DNA from: Sulfonitrofixus sp039714575
Lineage (GTDB): Bacteria; Campylobacterota; Campylobacteria; Campylobacterales; Sulfurimonadaceae
Direction of reading: 5' to 3'
DNA length: 26,291 bases
NCBI GenBank assembly: GCA_039714575.1
Contig: JBDLJE010000026.1
Location: 1-26,291, forward strand
In this document: piece by piece, positions 5,356 through 12,807 of the stretch
Layout: each line of letters begins with the position of its first letter
Position numbering within the stretch: position 1 is the stretch's first letter
Program-made: the position numbers and the translations under genes
Notes under the pieces: model-generated
The model's input: only the letters and a program-made list of their open reading frames with translations
Databases searched by the model: none
Told to the model about the DNA's origin: nothing

Positions 5356-6329
5356 GAATAAGCAGTCACCTTTTAACGTTTATCCTGTTGCTATGCCTTA
5401 GTTCTCTCAGTGTATCGGCAGAAGAGCTTCCTGTAACGATCGTCTCACCGCAGGACAACCTGTTGCAGCATGAACAGACATTGAGCGTTATTGTACGTGT
5501 TGACCCCGAACGTGTTGATGCGGTCAAAGTCATCGCCTCAACCGGGCAGCAGAGTCTTGACGTTAACCGTTCAAAAGCAGTCTATTGTCAAACGATCCTC
5601 TTAAAACTGGGTGAGAACAGGATCACGATACGCTCTTATAAGAGTGATGCTCTGGTCGATGAGCAGATCCGGCGTCTGTATGTGACATCGCCTATACATC
5701 AGGCGTATAAATATCCGCCAAAGATCTATGAGAAACAGTTCTTTCATACCGATGCGAACGAAGCGGAATGTGCACGCTGTCACGATATGAGCGTTAATGA
5801 AAAAGAGGGTGTTGCTTTTATCGATGTGACGGAGTCTAACTGTTACGGGTGTCATCAGCAGCTTACAAGAGAGAAGTACGCACATGCTCCTGCAGTGAAC
5901 TGGCTCTGTACCTCGTGTCATAACGGCGAGGTCGGCAGCGATAATGCACAGGACAAAGGCCGCTCCAAGTACCTGCTTCCCGAACCTGTGAACGCCTTGT
6001 GTTTCAAGTGCCACAAAGAGAACCGCGATTTTTGGAAAAAGGCCCGATACCGACATGAACCCCTGGACTCCGGCCGCTGTAACAAGTGCCATAATTCGCA
6101 CTCGACGCCTTACAACATGTCTGTGAGAAAGCCGTCTGACCAGATCTGTTTAGGCTGCCATCAAGATAAGCATGTGAAGGCACAAAGGCTTAAAGGTTCG
6201 GCTTGTGCCGGAGCAAGTGCTGAAAAGCGTTGTGTCTCTTGTCATACACCTCATGCTTCAAGCAAGAAGTTTTTTATTAAAGAGGAGAACAAGAAGAAGA
6301 AAAAGAGAAGAGAGAGGGAAAACCGATGA
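5352..6329 (+). CDS. Secreted Ig-like/heptahaem cytochrome c
   Basis: A 325-residue protein with a cleavable signal peptide (to about residue 23), a beta-rich Ig-like domain (about 27-112, containing Cys79) and seven CXXCH motifs at Cys140, 164, 186, 217, 243, 266 and 294. It is a tandem paralogue of the next gene: stretches such as AHAPAVNWLCTSCHNGE and SGRCNKCHNSH are shared almost exactly. Where the paralogue ends with an eighth haem site, this one ends in a lysine/arginine tail (NKKKKKRRERENR) encoded by a purine run. It overlaps both neighbours by four bases (ATGA), so translation is coupled. Periplasmic or outer-surface electron carrier, or a subunit of an unknown terminal reductase; the Ig-like domain may dock a partner. 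Confidence 0.82.
   Translation: MRISSHLLTFILLLCLSSLSVSAEELPVTIVSPQDNLLQHEQTLSVIVRVDPERVDAVKVIASTGQQSLDVNRSKAVYCQTILLKLGENRITIRSYKSDALVDEQIRRLYVTSPIHQAYKYPPKIYEKQFFHTDANEAECARCHDMSVNEKEGVAFIDVTESNCYGCHQQLTREKYAHAPAVNWLCTSCHNGEVGSDNAQDKGRSKYLLPEPVNALCFKCHKENRDFWKKARYRHEPLDSGRCNKCHNSHSTPYNMSVRKPSDQICLGCHQDKHVKAQRLKGSACAGASAEKRCVSCHTPHASSKKFFIKEENKKKKKRRERENR
6291..6322 (+). repeat. Purine run encoding a Lys/Arg tail
   Basis: Thirty-two consecutive purines (AAG repeats, then A/G mixture) encode the basic C-terminal tail of the heptahaem protein and also supply the GAGAGGGA ribosome binding site for the next gene at 6326. Such a run is prone to replication slippage and may explain how the last haem site was lost. 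Confidence 0.6.
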
Positions 6330-7342
6330 GAATATGCCTTCGTTTTATCACTGCCGTACTGTTAACAGGGTTCTGCTCAAGCTCTCTTTTCGGATCTGAA
6401 GAGCCTGCACTGCAAATACTTAATCCAGCTATGGAGGCAGTAATCAACGAAGAGGCACTTGTGTCATTGGTCATAGCGCCTCAGAGCGGTGCTGTCGACT
6501 CTATTGTTATCAATACAGACGCAAACAAGACATTTACGATCAAGGTTAATGACACACGAAGCCACTATTGTAAAAATGTTCCACTGCATTTGGGAGAGAA
6601 CAACTTGACCATCAGTGCTTACAAAGGTGATGCGGTCATACAGCAGTTGCATCGCAGGGTTTTTTTAACATCAAAAGTGCATAAAGAGTATCGTTATCCG
6701 CCAGACCTGTACGCACGAAGTTTTTTTCATACGCAGAGCAATGAAAAGGTGTGTACCAAATGCCATGACATGAGTGTTAATGAGGTTGAAGGGGTCGCTT
6801 TCGAGGATATTTCGACCTCAAACTGTTATCAGTGTCATATGATGATCACTGTCAAGCAGCATGCGCATGCTCCTGCCGTTAACTGGCTCTGTACCTCATG
6901 CCATAACGGAGAGACCGGTGTGTTTAACGATGACGATGCCAACTTGAGCAAATACACCGTTCCCGACCCCATAGCTCCTGTCTGTCTGAAGTGTCACGAC
7001 AAACAAGAGAAGCTCTGGAAGACCAAGCGTTTCGACCATGAGCCGGCAGACTCCGGCCGTTGTAACAAATGTCATAACTCACATGCATCCGACAGTGCCT
7101 TTTACTTAAGAAAGCCTACATGGGAGCTTTGTACCGGTTGTCATAAAGATAAAGTTGAAGGCAGACATATCGTGAAGACATTTTCACGCTCCATGCACCC
7201 GACACACGGTGTAAAAGACCCTTCTCGAAAAGGAAAAGACCTTAGCTGTATAAGCTGTCACAATCCGCATGTCTCCAATGCGCCTTTCCTGCTTCAGAGT
7301 GAAACCGTTATGGGGCTATGCAGCCGTTGTCATAAAAAATAA
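6326..7342 (+). CDS. Secreted Ig-like/octahaem cytochrome c
   Basis: A 338-residue protein with a signal peptide (to about residue 23; the -G-F-C-S-S- segment could also be a lipobox, making it a lipoprotein), an Ig-like domain (about 28-115, with Cys82), and eight CXXCH sites at Cys143, 167, 189, 220, 246, 269, 308 and 332. The last motif is three residues from the end. It is the full-length partner of the upstream heptahaem paralogue. Histidines following or preceding the motifs (H-D-M-S, D-H-E-P, N-S-H, N-P-H) are likely distal ligands, giving mainly bis-His haems. It is the last gene of the operon. Role inferred: terminal electron acceptor or reductase in the periplasm; no CXXCK-type catalytic haem is visible. 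Confidence 0.83.
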   Translation: MRICLRFITAVLLTGFCSSSLFGSEEPALQILNPAMEAVINEEALVSLVIAPQSGAVDSIVINTDANKTFTIKVNDTRSHYCKNVPLHLGENNLTISAYKGDAVIQQLHRRVFLTSKVHKEYRYPPDLYARSFFHTQSNEKVCTKCHDMSVNEVEGVAFEDISTSNCYQCHMMITVKQHAHAPAVNWLCTSCHNGETGVFNDDDANLSKYTVPDPIAPVCLKCHDKQEKLWKTKRFDHEPADSGRCNKCHNSHASDSAFYLRKPTWELCTGCHKDKVEGRHIVKTFSRSMHPTHGVKDPSRKGKDLSCISCHNPHVSNAPFLLQSETVMGLCSRCHKK

Positions 7343-7382
7343 TGCTGAAAATGCTTTACGCCGTTACATAACTTGAGAAGAG

Positions 7383-8279
7383 CTATAACTTTTTAACTGA
7401 TATTCTTTGGACAATGATATGAGATGTCTCGGGATGTAAAAAGATCGCGTCTTGCAAGGCGTTGGTCGTCTCTATGCAGACAAACTCTCTATACTTCTCT
7501 TCAGGCAGGTCGTGGATGCCGCTCTTTTGCCAAGGGTTCCAGATGGTGGTCGAGTCACTGCCCTCTTTTTCTATGATGATCTCTCTTTTTAACCCTTTGT
7601 CTACGATAACACACTTGGAAATAGTCGGGATATACACGCGGTTCACCTCTTGGCAGATCTGCAAAGCGGCCTCTTCATGTTTCTGTTTTTTGTTGTCCGT
7701 GTAGTCGATGAAGGGCGTTCTTTCAACACCTGTGATAGAGACAGTGTCAATGTCACTGACCGCAAAGTAAGTGTGCAGTGCCTGGGTGATGATAAAGCTG
7801 TTTTCATCCGTATTGGTGGTTTTGAGAGCGATGCTGAGTGTTTGACCTATGGTAAAGGTCAGTTCGAGCTCAAATGAGAAGGGGAAGAGGGTCTGTGTAT
7901 GGGTGTCGTCTTTAAGTGTAAGGACGACCTCTGTCTCTTTTGTGTCTAAAGCCTTTGTGCTCTTCAACGTCCACGCTTTGTCTCTGGCAAAACCGTGCTG
8001 GGGCTTGGTGCCATCAGTCGGATGAACACCGAACCACGGCCAGCAGATAGGAATGCCGGCATGTACCGACTTGGGCGGAGTGACACGGCTTTTTTCAGCA
8101 TCAAAGATCAATGCTGCTTCGCCTTTTGGCTGAAAATGGGTGAGATGACCGCCGTACAGATAGATCTCTGCATTGGAATGATCGTTTTTTATGATGATCT
8201 TGGTGAGACCGTTATCGTCTGTATTGAAATAGAGAGTGTCTGCTATTTGAAACTTTTTTAAATCTTTAGATGTTTGCAT
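7383..8279 (-). CDS. D-hexose-6-phosphate mutarotase (YeaD-like)
   Basis: A 298-residue cytoplasmic enzyme of the aldose-1-epimerase superfamily, which interconverts alpha and beta anomers of glucose-6-phosphate and related sugars. Diagnostic segments are YLYGGHLTHFQPKGE near the N-terminus, the G-I-P-I-C-W-P-W-F-G motif typical of the YeaD subgroup, P-Q-H-G-F-A-R (catalytic-site histidine), A-L-H-T-Y-F (second histidine) and the C-terminal E-T-T-N-A glutamate region followed by a proton-acceptor-type context. Length is normal for the family (about 290). It converges on the cytochrome operon and is divergent from the YqjD-like gene. The ribosome binding site is weak. Alone in its transcript. 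Confidence 0.9.
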   Translation of the reverse strand: MQTSKDLKKFQIADTLYFNTDDNGLTKIIIKNDHSNAEIYLYGGHLTHFQPKGEAALIFDAEKSRVTPPKSVHAGIPICWPWFGVHPTDGTKPQHGFARDKAWTLKSTKALDTKETEVVLTLKDDTHTQTLFPFSFELELTFTIGQTLSIALKTTNTDENSFIITQALHTYFAVSDIDTVSITGVERTPFIDYTDNKKQKHEEAALQICQEVNRVYIPTISKCVIVDKGLKREIIIEKEGSDSTTIWNPWQKSGIHDLPEEKYREFVCIETTNALQDAIFLHPETSHIIVQRISVKKL

Positions 8280-8364
8280 CTGTCAATTGTAGACTATTTA
8301 ATAAAAATATGTGCTTATTGATAACATTCTTCCAGCGCTAAATCAAGGACGCCTTTAAATGTAG

Positions 8365-8370
8365 TATAAT
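8365..8370 (+). promoter_or_regulatory. -10 box for the YqjD/YqjE-like pair
   Basis: A perfect TATAAT lies 32 bases before the ATG at 8402; transcription would begin near 8377 and the leader contains the CAGGA ribosome binding site (8390-8394). No clear -35. Confidence 0.55.
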
Positions 8371-8401
8371 AAAGAAGAATCTGAAGAATCAGGAAAACAT
8401 T

Positions 8402-8680
8402 ATGGCAAAGATGAGTATGGCAGAGGAGATCAAGTTTCTCCGTGAAGAGGTGGAACGTCTGAAAAAAGAGGATGCGCAAAGTGTTCCCGAAGAAGTTGAA
8501 GAAGATGCTGCTCTTGACGCCTTGGTCGAAGGTGTGCACAGCATGGAAGGCGAGCTTGAGGAGAAGGTCCATGAGCTTGTTGACAGAATGAAAGACGATT
8601 ACGAGAATATGTCGCCGGTGACGGCTGTTGCGATCTTTGCAGTGGGTGCACTTTTCGGTCGCATCTTTCTTTCAAAATAG
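8402..8680 (+). CDS. YqjD/ElaB-like membrane-anchored coiled-coil protein
   Basis: A 92-residue, acidic, heptad-rich protein (coiled coil about 5-65) ending in one membrane helix with small residues, SPVTAVAIFAVGALFGRIFLSK (71-92). This is the layout of the DUF883/ElaB/YqjD family, C-tail-anchored inner-membrane proteins in Enterobacteria, some of which associate with ribosomes in stationary phase. The match is by architecture, not by strong sequence identity. The next gene encodes a YqjE-like protein seven bases downstream, the same pairing as yqjD-yqjE in E. coli, which supports the call. Confidence 0.6.
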   Translation: MAKMSMAEEIKFLREEVERLKKEDAQSVPEEVEEDAALDALVEGVHSMEGELEEKVHELVDRMKDDYENMSPVTAVAIFAVGALFGRIFLSK

Positions 8681-8689
8681 GGAGTTGTG

Positions 8690-9175
8690 ATGAACAGAGA
8701 ACTAAGCAATAAACTCAACCTTCTGCTTCGCAGTGAAAAAGCACTTCTAAAGCTGGAGATGCGTAAAAAGGGACGTCAAGTCGTTTTGACGACCATCGCT
8801 GTTTTGGCTGTTTTAGCAACCCTGGTGATGCTGAATGTCACGGCATACCTATACCTGGTAGAGAGCTTTTTACCGATGCATGCGGCTCTTATCTTAACGG
8901 GTATCGATCTTGTGCTGGCCATACTGTTCTTTGTCCTGGCATCGCGTCAGGAACTCGGCAGTGAAGCAGAAGCCATCCATGAGATCCGTGACTACGCTCT
9001 AAAAGAGCTCTCCGGTGAATTTGACGACATCAAGCAGGAAGCTTCAGAGATCAGAGAGAGCTTCTCAAAGGTTAGCAGCGGTATTAGCTCTATCTTCAAC
9101 CGTGACTTTAGCGCTGTCAAAGCGGTGATCCCTTTGGTGGAGATGTTTGTTAAAACGCGTACAAAAGAGAAGTGA
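8690..9175 (+). CDS. YqjE-like phage-holin-family membrane protein
   Basis: A 161-residue protein with a charged cytoplasmic N-terminus, two membrane helices (about 29-55 and 60-83) and a long charged helical tail (85-161). This arrangement fits the putative actinobacterial holin-X/YqjE family (Phage_holin_3_6), which despite its name is chromosomal in many bacteria. ATG 8690 has GGAG at 8681-8684; a GTG one codon earlier is less well placed. It follows the YqjD-like gene with a 9-base gap and should be co-translated. Function unknown; envelope stress or ribosome hibernation roles have been suggested for the relatives. Confidence 0.6.
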   Translation: MNRELSNKLNLLLRSEKALLKLEMRKKGRQVVLTTIAVLAVLATLVMLNVTAYLYLVESFLPMHAALILTGIDLVLAILFFVLASRQELGSEAEAIHEIRDYALKELSGEFDDIKQEASEIRESFSKVSSGISSIFNRDFSAVKAVIPLVEMFVKTRTKEK

Positions 9176-9232
9176 TCCTTTTGCCGTTAACGTTTTGTAA
9201 AACACCAATTTATTGTCTTTTTATATACAAAG

Positions 9233-10654
9233 TTATTTAATCGCGGTGACATAGATGCGGCCGTCACGGTTAAGATAGATGCGTTTATATTGCCCCTTAT
9301 GCTTGGCAAGTGCTTTTTTCAGTGTCGCGATATCAGGAACAAGCTCTTTTTCGATCTGCATGATGACATCGCCTTGACGTATGTTTTGGCTGTAGGCTTC
9401 ACTTTTGACATCTACCTCTGTGATCAAAACCCCTTCAACATCATCAGCAATACGGTAGTTGTAACGTCCCTTGCTATCTAGGTCGCTAAGCTGCACGCCC
9501 TCAAGCAAGGCACTGTCTGTTTGAACTGCAAGCGCCTCCTGGTTGAGATCACCCAGCTTTAGTTTGAGAGAAGAGAGTTTTCTGTCCCTCTCGTAGGTGA
9601 GGGTAACGATACTTCCGGGTCTGTACCGCCCGATGATGTTTTTAAGAGCAGAGGCACTGTCGATCTCTTTCGTGTCTATCTTGGTGATTAGGTCGCCGCG
9701 CTGCAAGCCCGATCTTTCAGCGGGTGAATCAGGGTTTATCTGTATGATCATGGCCCCTTTGGGACTTTTGTAAAGTCTGCGCAGCTCTTTTGTCAGGTTA
9801 CCTATAGAGACGCCAAGATAGCCTCTGTGTATCTCACCGCTCTCGATCAGCTGTTTGGCAATGTTGCGTACCATGTCCACTTCGATAGCAAAACCGATGC
9901 CGTTGTTACCGCCGCTTCTTGTCATAATGGCCGAATTGATCCCTATAAGGGCACCGCGGCTGTCAACTAAAGCACCGCCCGAGTTCCCCGGGTTGATCGA
10001 AGCATCGGTCTGTATGAAGTTCTCATATTCGTTAATACCGACGCTGTCTTTGTTTTGAGCCGAGATGATCCCCTGTGTCACACTTTGACCGACGCCAAAA
10101 GGGTTGCCGATAGCAAAAACGACATCACCGATCTCTAAATTGTTGGAGCGTCCCATTAAGATAGGTGACAGCTTCTTTTGAACATCTATCTTAATAACGG
10201 CAAGGTCGGACTTTGGGTCTTTACCGACAACATCCGCTTTATAGGCGGTAGAGTTGCCGTTGACCTGCACCGTGATCGCATCAGCATTTGCGATGACATG
10301 GTAATTGGTGACAATATAACCGTCGTCAGTAATGATAACGCCCGAGCCGAGACCTTGCCGCGGTTCAGAGTGCTGTGGAGTTCTGCCGCGCCCAAAAAAT
10401 TCTTTAAGAAACGGGTGCATCTGCTGCATCTTGGTGGATACTTGCTGTGTCGTTGAGATGTAGACGATCGATCTGGTCGCTGTTTTGATGGCACTGTTGT
10501 AAGAGAGGATAGTCTGCTTGTTTGCCGGCATGGTACGCTGTGAGATTTCGGCGGCGTCATTAAATGTGATGGAAGACGCACTAAGGTTAAGTGTTACTAT
10601 TGCGGAAAGAAAAACAGTTTTATGTATGCTGAAAATATGGGGTTTGGAAAACAT
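9233..10654 (-). CDS. htrA: Periplasmic serine protease, HtrA/DegP (Do) family
   Basis: A 473-residue exported protease and chaperone that degrades misfolded periplasmic proteins. The signal peptide covers about residues 1-27. The trypsin-like domain has the full triad: His119 (T-N-Y-H-V-I), Asp150 (K-S-D-L-A-V) and Ser225 (G-N-S-G-G-A). Two PDZ domains follow (about 258-350, with the GYLGV carboxylate-binding loop, and 375-473). Length fits DegP/HtrA of Campylobacterota, in which secreted HtrA is known in Helicobacter and Campylobacter. ATG 10654 has AAAGGAG 5 bases upstream, with TATACT at 10682-10677 as a possible -10 box. It converges on the YqjE-like gene with a 57-base gap. Confidence 0.95.
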   Translation of the reverse strand: MFSKPHIFSIHKTVFLSAIVTLNLSASSITFNDAAEISQRTMPANKQTILSYNSAIKTATRSIVYISTTQQVSTKMQQMHPFLKEFFGRGRTPQHSEPRQGLGSGVIITDDGYIVTNYHVIANADAITVQVNGNSTAYKADVVGKDPKSDLAVIKIDVQKKLSPILMGRSNNLEIGDVVFAIGNPFGVGQSVTQGIISAQNKDSVGINEYENFIQTDASINPGNSGGALVDSRGALIGINSAIMTRSGGNNGIGFAIEVDMVRNIAKQLIESGEIHRGYLGVSIGNLTKELRRLYKSPKGAMIIQINPDSPAERSGLQRGDLITKIDTKEIDSASALKNIIGRYRPGSIVTLTYERDRKLSSLKLKLGDLNQEALAVQTDSALLEGVQLSDLDSKGRYNYRIADDVEGVLITEVDVKSEAYSQNIRQGDVIMQIEKELVPDIATLKKALAKHKGQYKRIYLNRDGRIYVTAIK

Positions 10655-10676
10655 CTACTCTCCTTTATATCTATTA

Positions 10677-10682
10677 AGTATA
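10677..10682 (-). promoter_or_regulatory. Candidate -10 box for htrA
   Basis: TATACT on the minus strand, 22 bases upstream of the htrA ATG at 10654. This leaves a short leader with the AAAGGAG site. No extracytoplasmic-function or CpxR-like box is recognisable by eye. Confidence 0.3.
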
Positions 10683-10751
10683 GACATACAAGGTTAATAA
10701 GATATAAATAACCGACACTAGGTCAAGATAAAAAGAGTTGTCCTTAAGTGG

Positions 10752-10964
10752 CTAGTTGTAGTTCTCTAAAGACTCTTCTATGAAGTTGTTAAGCGGTTCT
10801 ATATGCTTCTCTATTTTTCCATTGATGGTGTTTGCCAAAGCGATCGCTTCGTCAAGATCGGTACATTGAGCGATGATCTCATCATAACAGCACTCTTTGT
10901 TGTCGATCAGTACTGCTTGCTGCACTTTGATAAGATAGGTTGTGGACTCTAAGGGGTTGATCAT
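10752..10964 (-). CDS. Small conserved-type hypothetical protein (70 aa)
   Basis: A 70-residue acidic cytoplasmic protein, MINPLESTTYLIKVQQAVLI onward, with two cysteines (C-C at about 25-26) and a C-Q/C-T region, ending in an acidic tail (F-I-E-E-S-L-E-N-Y-N). The predicted shape is two short strands followed by helices. It has its own start signals: AGGA 8 bases before the ATG and a perfect TATAAT at 11002-10997. It sits between htrA and pdxA, reading the same way as both but with 97- and 110-base gaps, so it is probably monocistronic. No family recognised. Confidence 0.65.
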   Translation of the reverse strand: MINPLESTTYLIKVQQAVLIDNKECCYDEIIAQCTDLDEAIALANTINGKIEKHIEPLNNFIEESLENYN

Positions 10965-10996
10965 AATCGATTCCTGAAATTACTTTTTATGATAAT

Positions 10997-11002
10997 ATTA
11001 TA
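10997..11002 (-). promoter_or_regulatory. -10 box of the 70-residue protein gene
   Basis: Perfect TATAAT on the minus strand, 32 bases before the ATG at 10964; a start near 10990 gives a leader of about 25 bases containing AGGA. Confidence 0.5.
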
Positions 11003-11074
11003 GGAGAAAGATGTCACATAAATATCACTAATATTTATATATGTTAATAAAAATGCTATTTGAAGACAGCTCTT

Positions 11075-12013
11075 TTACAGACTCCTATTAGTTATCAACT
11101 CTACAGCGGCTTGGACAGCATTAATATAGCTGAGGGTCTTGGCTTTACTCTTATAGGCGATGTCAAATGCGGTTCCATGGTCAACGGAGGTGCGGACAAT
11201 AGGCAGGTTCAGAGAGATGTTGACGCTATCGTCAAAATAGAGTGCTTTGAGCGGCCCAAGCCCCTGGTCGTGGTACATGGCGACGAAGTAGGTGTACTGC
11301 TCTCTGAAATGGGGTGTAAAAGCGATGTCCGGGACAACGGGTCCAACAAATATCTCTTGACCCAAGGCTTCATTTAAAGAACTGATAGCTTCAGTGATGA
11401 TCTCCTCTTCATTTCCAAGTACACCATTGTCTCCGGCATGAGGGTTTAGACCTAATACTGCGATTTTATGGTCTCCGATAGCGTGGCGAAGGTCTTCTAA
11501 AAAGCCTGTAAGACGTTTGAGAGTCACTGTGCTTGCCACCGCTTGAAGAGGGATGTGCTCTGTAAAAAGAGCGACATACATCTCTGAACACCCTAGCATC
11601 ATGATGGCATCTTTTTTGAAGATATCACGAAGCATATCAGTGTGGCCTTTGTAGTCAACACCTGCGAGAGACCATGCCTCTTTGTGGATCGGGAGTGTCA
11701 CAATAGCATCGACCTCTTTAGCGTTGGCAAGTTCGATGGCGTGTAAAAAAGAGTGATAAGAGAACTCACCTGACCTTGCAGAGACCAGACCCGGTTCAAT
11801 CTCAACGGCATCGCCCACTTCGGACAGTTCAAAACCGTCGGGTACCGTAATATTAAGAAGTTCTGAGGCATTACGTAAAAGAGTTTCGTTGATACAATAA
11901 ACAGGAGCGATCAATTTGGAGATCTCTTGGTGTGTTTTAAGCGCGATCTCTATCCCGATGCCATTAATGTCACCAAGACTGATAGCAACACGGGGACGGG
12001 TCAGCGTAGACAT
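11075..12013 (-). CDS. pdxA: 4-hydroxythreonine-4-phosphate dehydrogenase
   Basis: A 312-residue NAD-dependent enzyme of pyridoxal phosphate synthesis, converting 4-phosphohydroxy-L-threonine to 3-amino-1-hydroxyacetone phosphate, the substrate of PdxJ. The family motifs are present: S-L-G-D-I-N-G-I-G at the N-terminus, Y-K-G-H-T-D-M-L (metal-site His), the A-M-Y-H-D-Q-G-L-G-P-L-K segment (second His) and V-D-H-G-T-A-F-D-I-A near the C-terminus (third His). It lies directly downstream of pdxJ with a 13-base overlap, so the two consecutive steps of the pathway are translationally coupled. Slightly shorter than E. coli PdxA (329), as in other Campylobacterota. Confidence 0.95.
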   Translation of the reverse strand: MSTLTRPRVAISLGDINGIGIEIALKTHQEISKLIAPVYCINETLLRNASELLNITVPDGFELSEVGDAVEIEPGLVSARSGEFSYHSFLHAIELANAKEVDAIVTLPIHKEAWSLAGVDYKGHTDMLRDIFKKDAIMMLGCSEMYVALFTEHIPLQAVASTVTLKRLTGFLEDLRHAIGDHKIAVLGLNPHAGDNGVLGNEEEIITEAISSLNEALGQEIFVGPVVPDIAFTPHFREQYTYFVAMYHDQGLGPLKALYFDDSVNISLNLPIVRTSVDHGTAFDIAYKSKAKTLSYINAVQAAVELITNRSL

Positions 12014-12807
12014 AGCTGTTTCATCTCTTTGACGGCAGAAGCAAGACCGCTGAAGACAGAGCGGGCTATGATGCTTTGACCGATGTTGAGTTCGGTAATA
12101 GCATTGATGTCTGTCATCAATGTGACATTTTGATAGTTAAGCCCATGTCCTGCAGCGACTTCAAGGTTGATAGAGTCAGCGTGTTCAGCACTCTCTCTGA
12201 TAGCTTTGATCGACTCTTCTAGTTTGGCCTTCAGTTCATCGCGCGGCAGTTCAAGCTCTTTGATGCTGTGGTGAGAGTGCGGCAGGGCCGAGTTCAACAT
12301 GGCGTAGATGTTGGCAAAATGGCCGGTGTGCAGTTCGACCATCTCGGCATCAAGGGCGTGGCTCTGCTCTACGGCGTTGATGGCAGGGTCTATAAAGAGA
12401 GAGACCTCTATGCCTGCATCGTGCAGTTTTTCGATCGCCTCTGCAACAGCGTCGCTTTGACCGATAACATCAAGTCCGCCTTCGGTTGTCACCTCTTCAC
12501 GTTTTTCAGGAACAAGGGTTGCACGGTGCGGCTTTAAATCACAGACAATATCGATGATCTCAGGATCGATAGCACACTCCAAGTTGACCGGCAGCGGCGA
12601 GGAGGCGATGATCTTTTTGGCATCTTCATCATGAATGTGACGGCGGTCTTCACGAAGGTGGATGGTGATCTGGTCCGCCCCGTTCTGGGCGCAGATGGCC
12701 AGTGCCATAAGCGGATCAGGGTCGTTGATCTTGCGCGCTTCGCGCAGTACGGCGATATGGTCGATGTTGACACCGAGGGTCATCGGTGTTTTAGCTGCGT
12801 TTTGCAT
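12001..12807 (-). CDS. pdxJ: Pyridoxine 5'-phosphate synthase
   Basis: A 268-residue TIM-barrel enzyme that condenses 1-deoxyxylulose-5-phosphate with 3-amino-1-hydroxyacetone phosphate to form pyridoxine 5'-phosphate. The N-terminal L-G-V-N-I-D-H-I-A-V-L-R-E-A-R signature is clear, with I-H-L-R-E-D-R-R-H-I next and A-G-H-G-L-N-Y phosphate-binding loop near the end. ATG 12807 has AAAGGA 5 bases upstream, inside the end of tgt, giving a 17-base overlap; an internal Met at position 9 is a less supported start. Middle gene of the leftward tgt-pdxJ-pdxA operon. Confidence 0.95.
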   Translation of the reverse strand: MQNAAKTPMTLGVNIDHIAVLREARKINDPDPLMALAICAQNGADQITIHLREDRRHIHDEDAKKIIASSPLPVNLECAIDPEIIDIVCDLKPHRATLVPEKREEVTTEGGLDVIGQSDAVAEAIEKLHDAGIEVSLFIDPAINAVEQSHALDAEMVELHTGHFANIYAMLNSALPHSHHSIKELELPRDELKAKLEESIKAIRESAEHADSINLEVAAGHGLNYQNVTLMTDINAITELNIGQSIIARSVFSGLASAVKEMKQLCLR

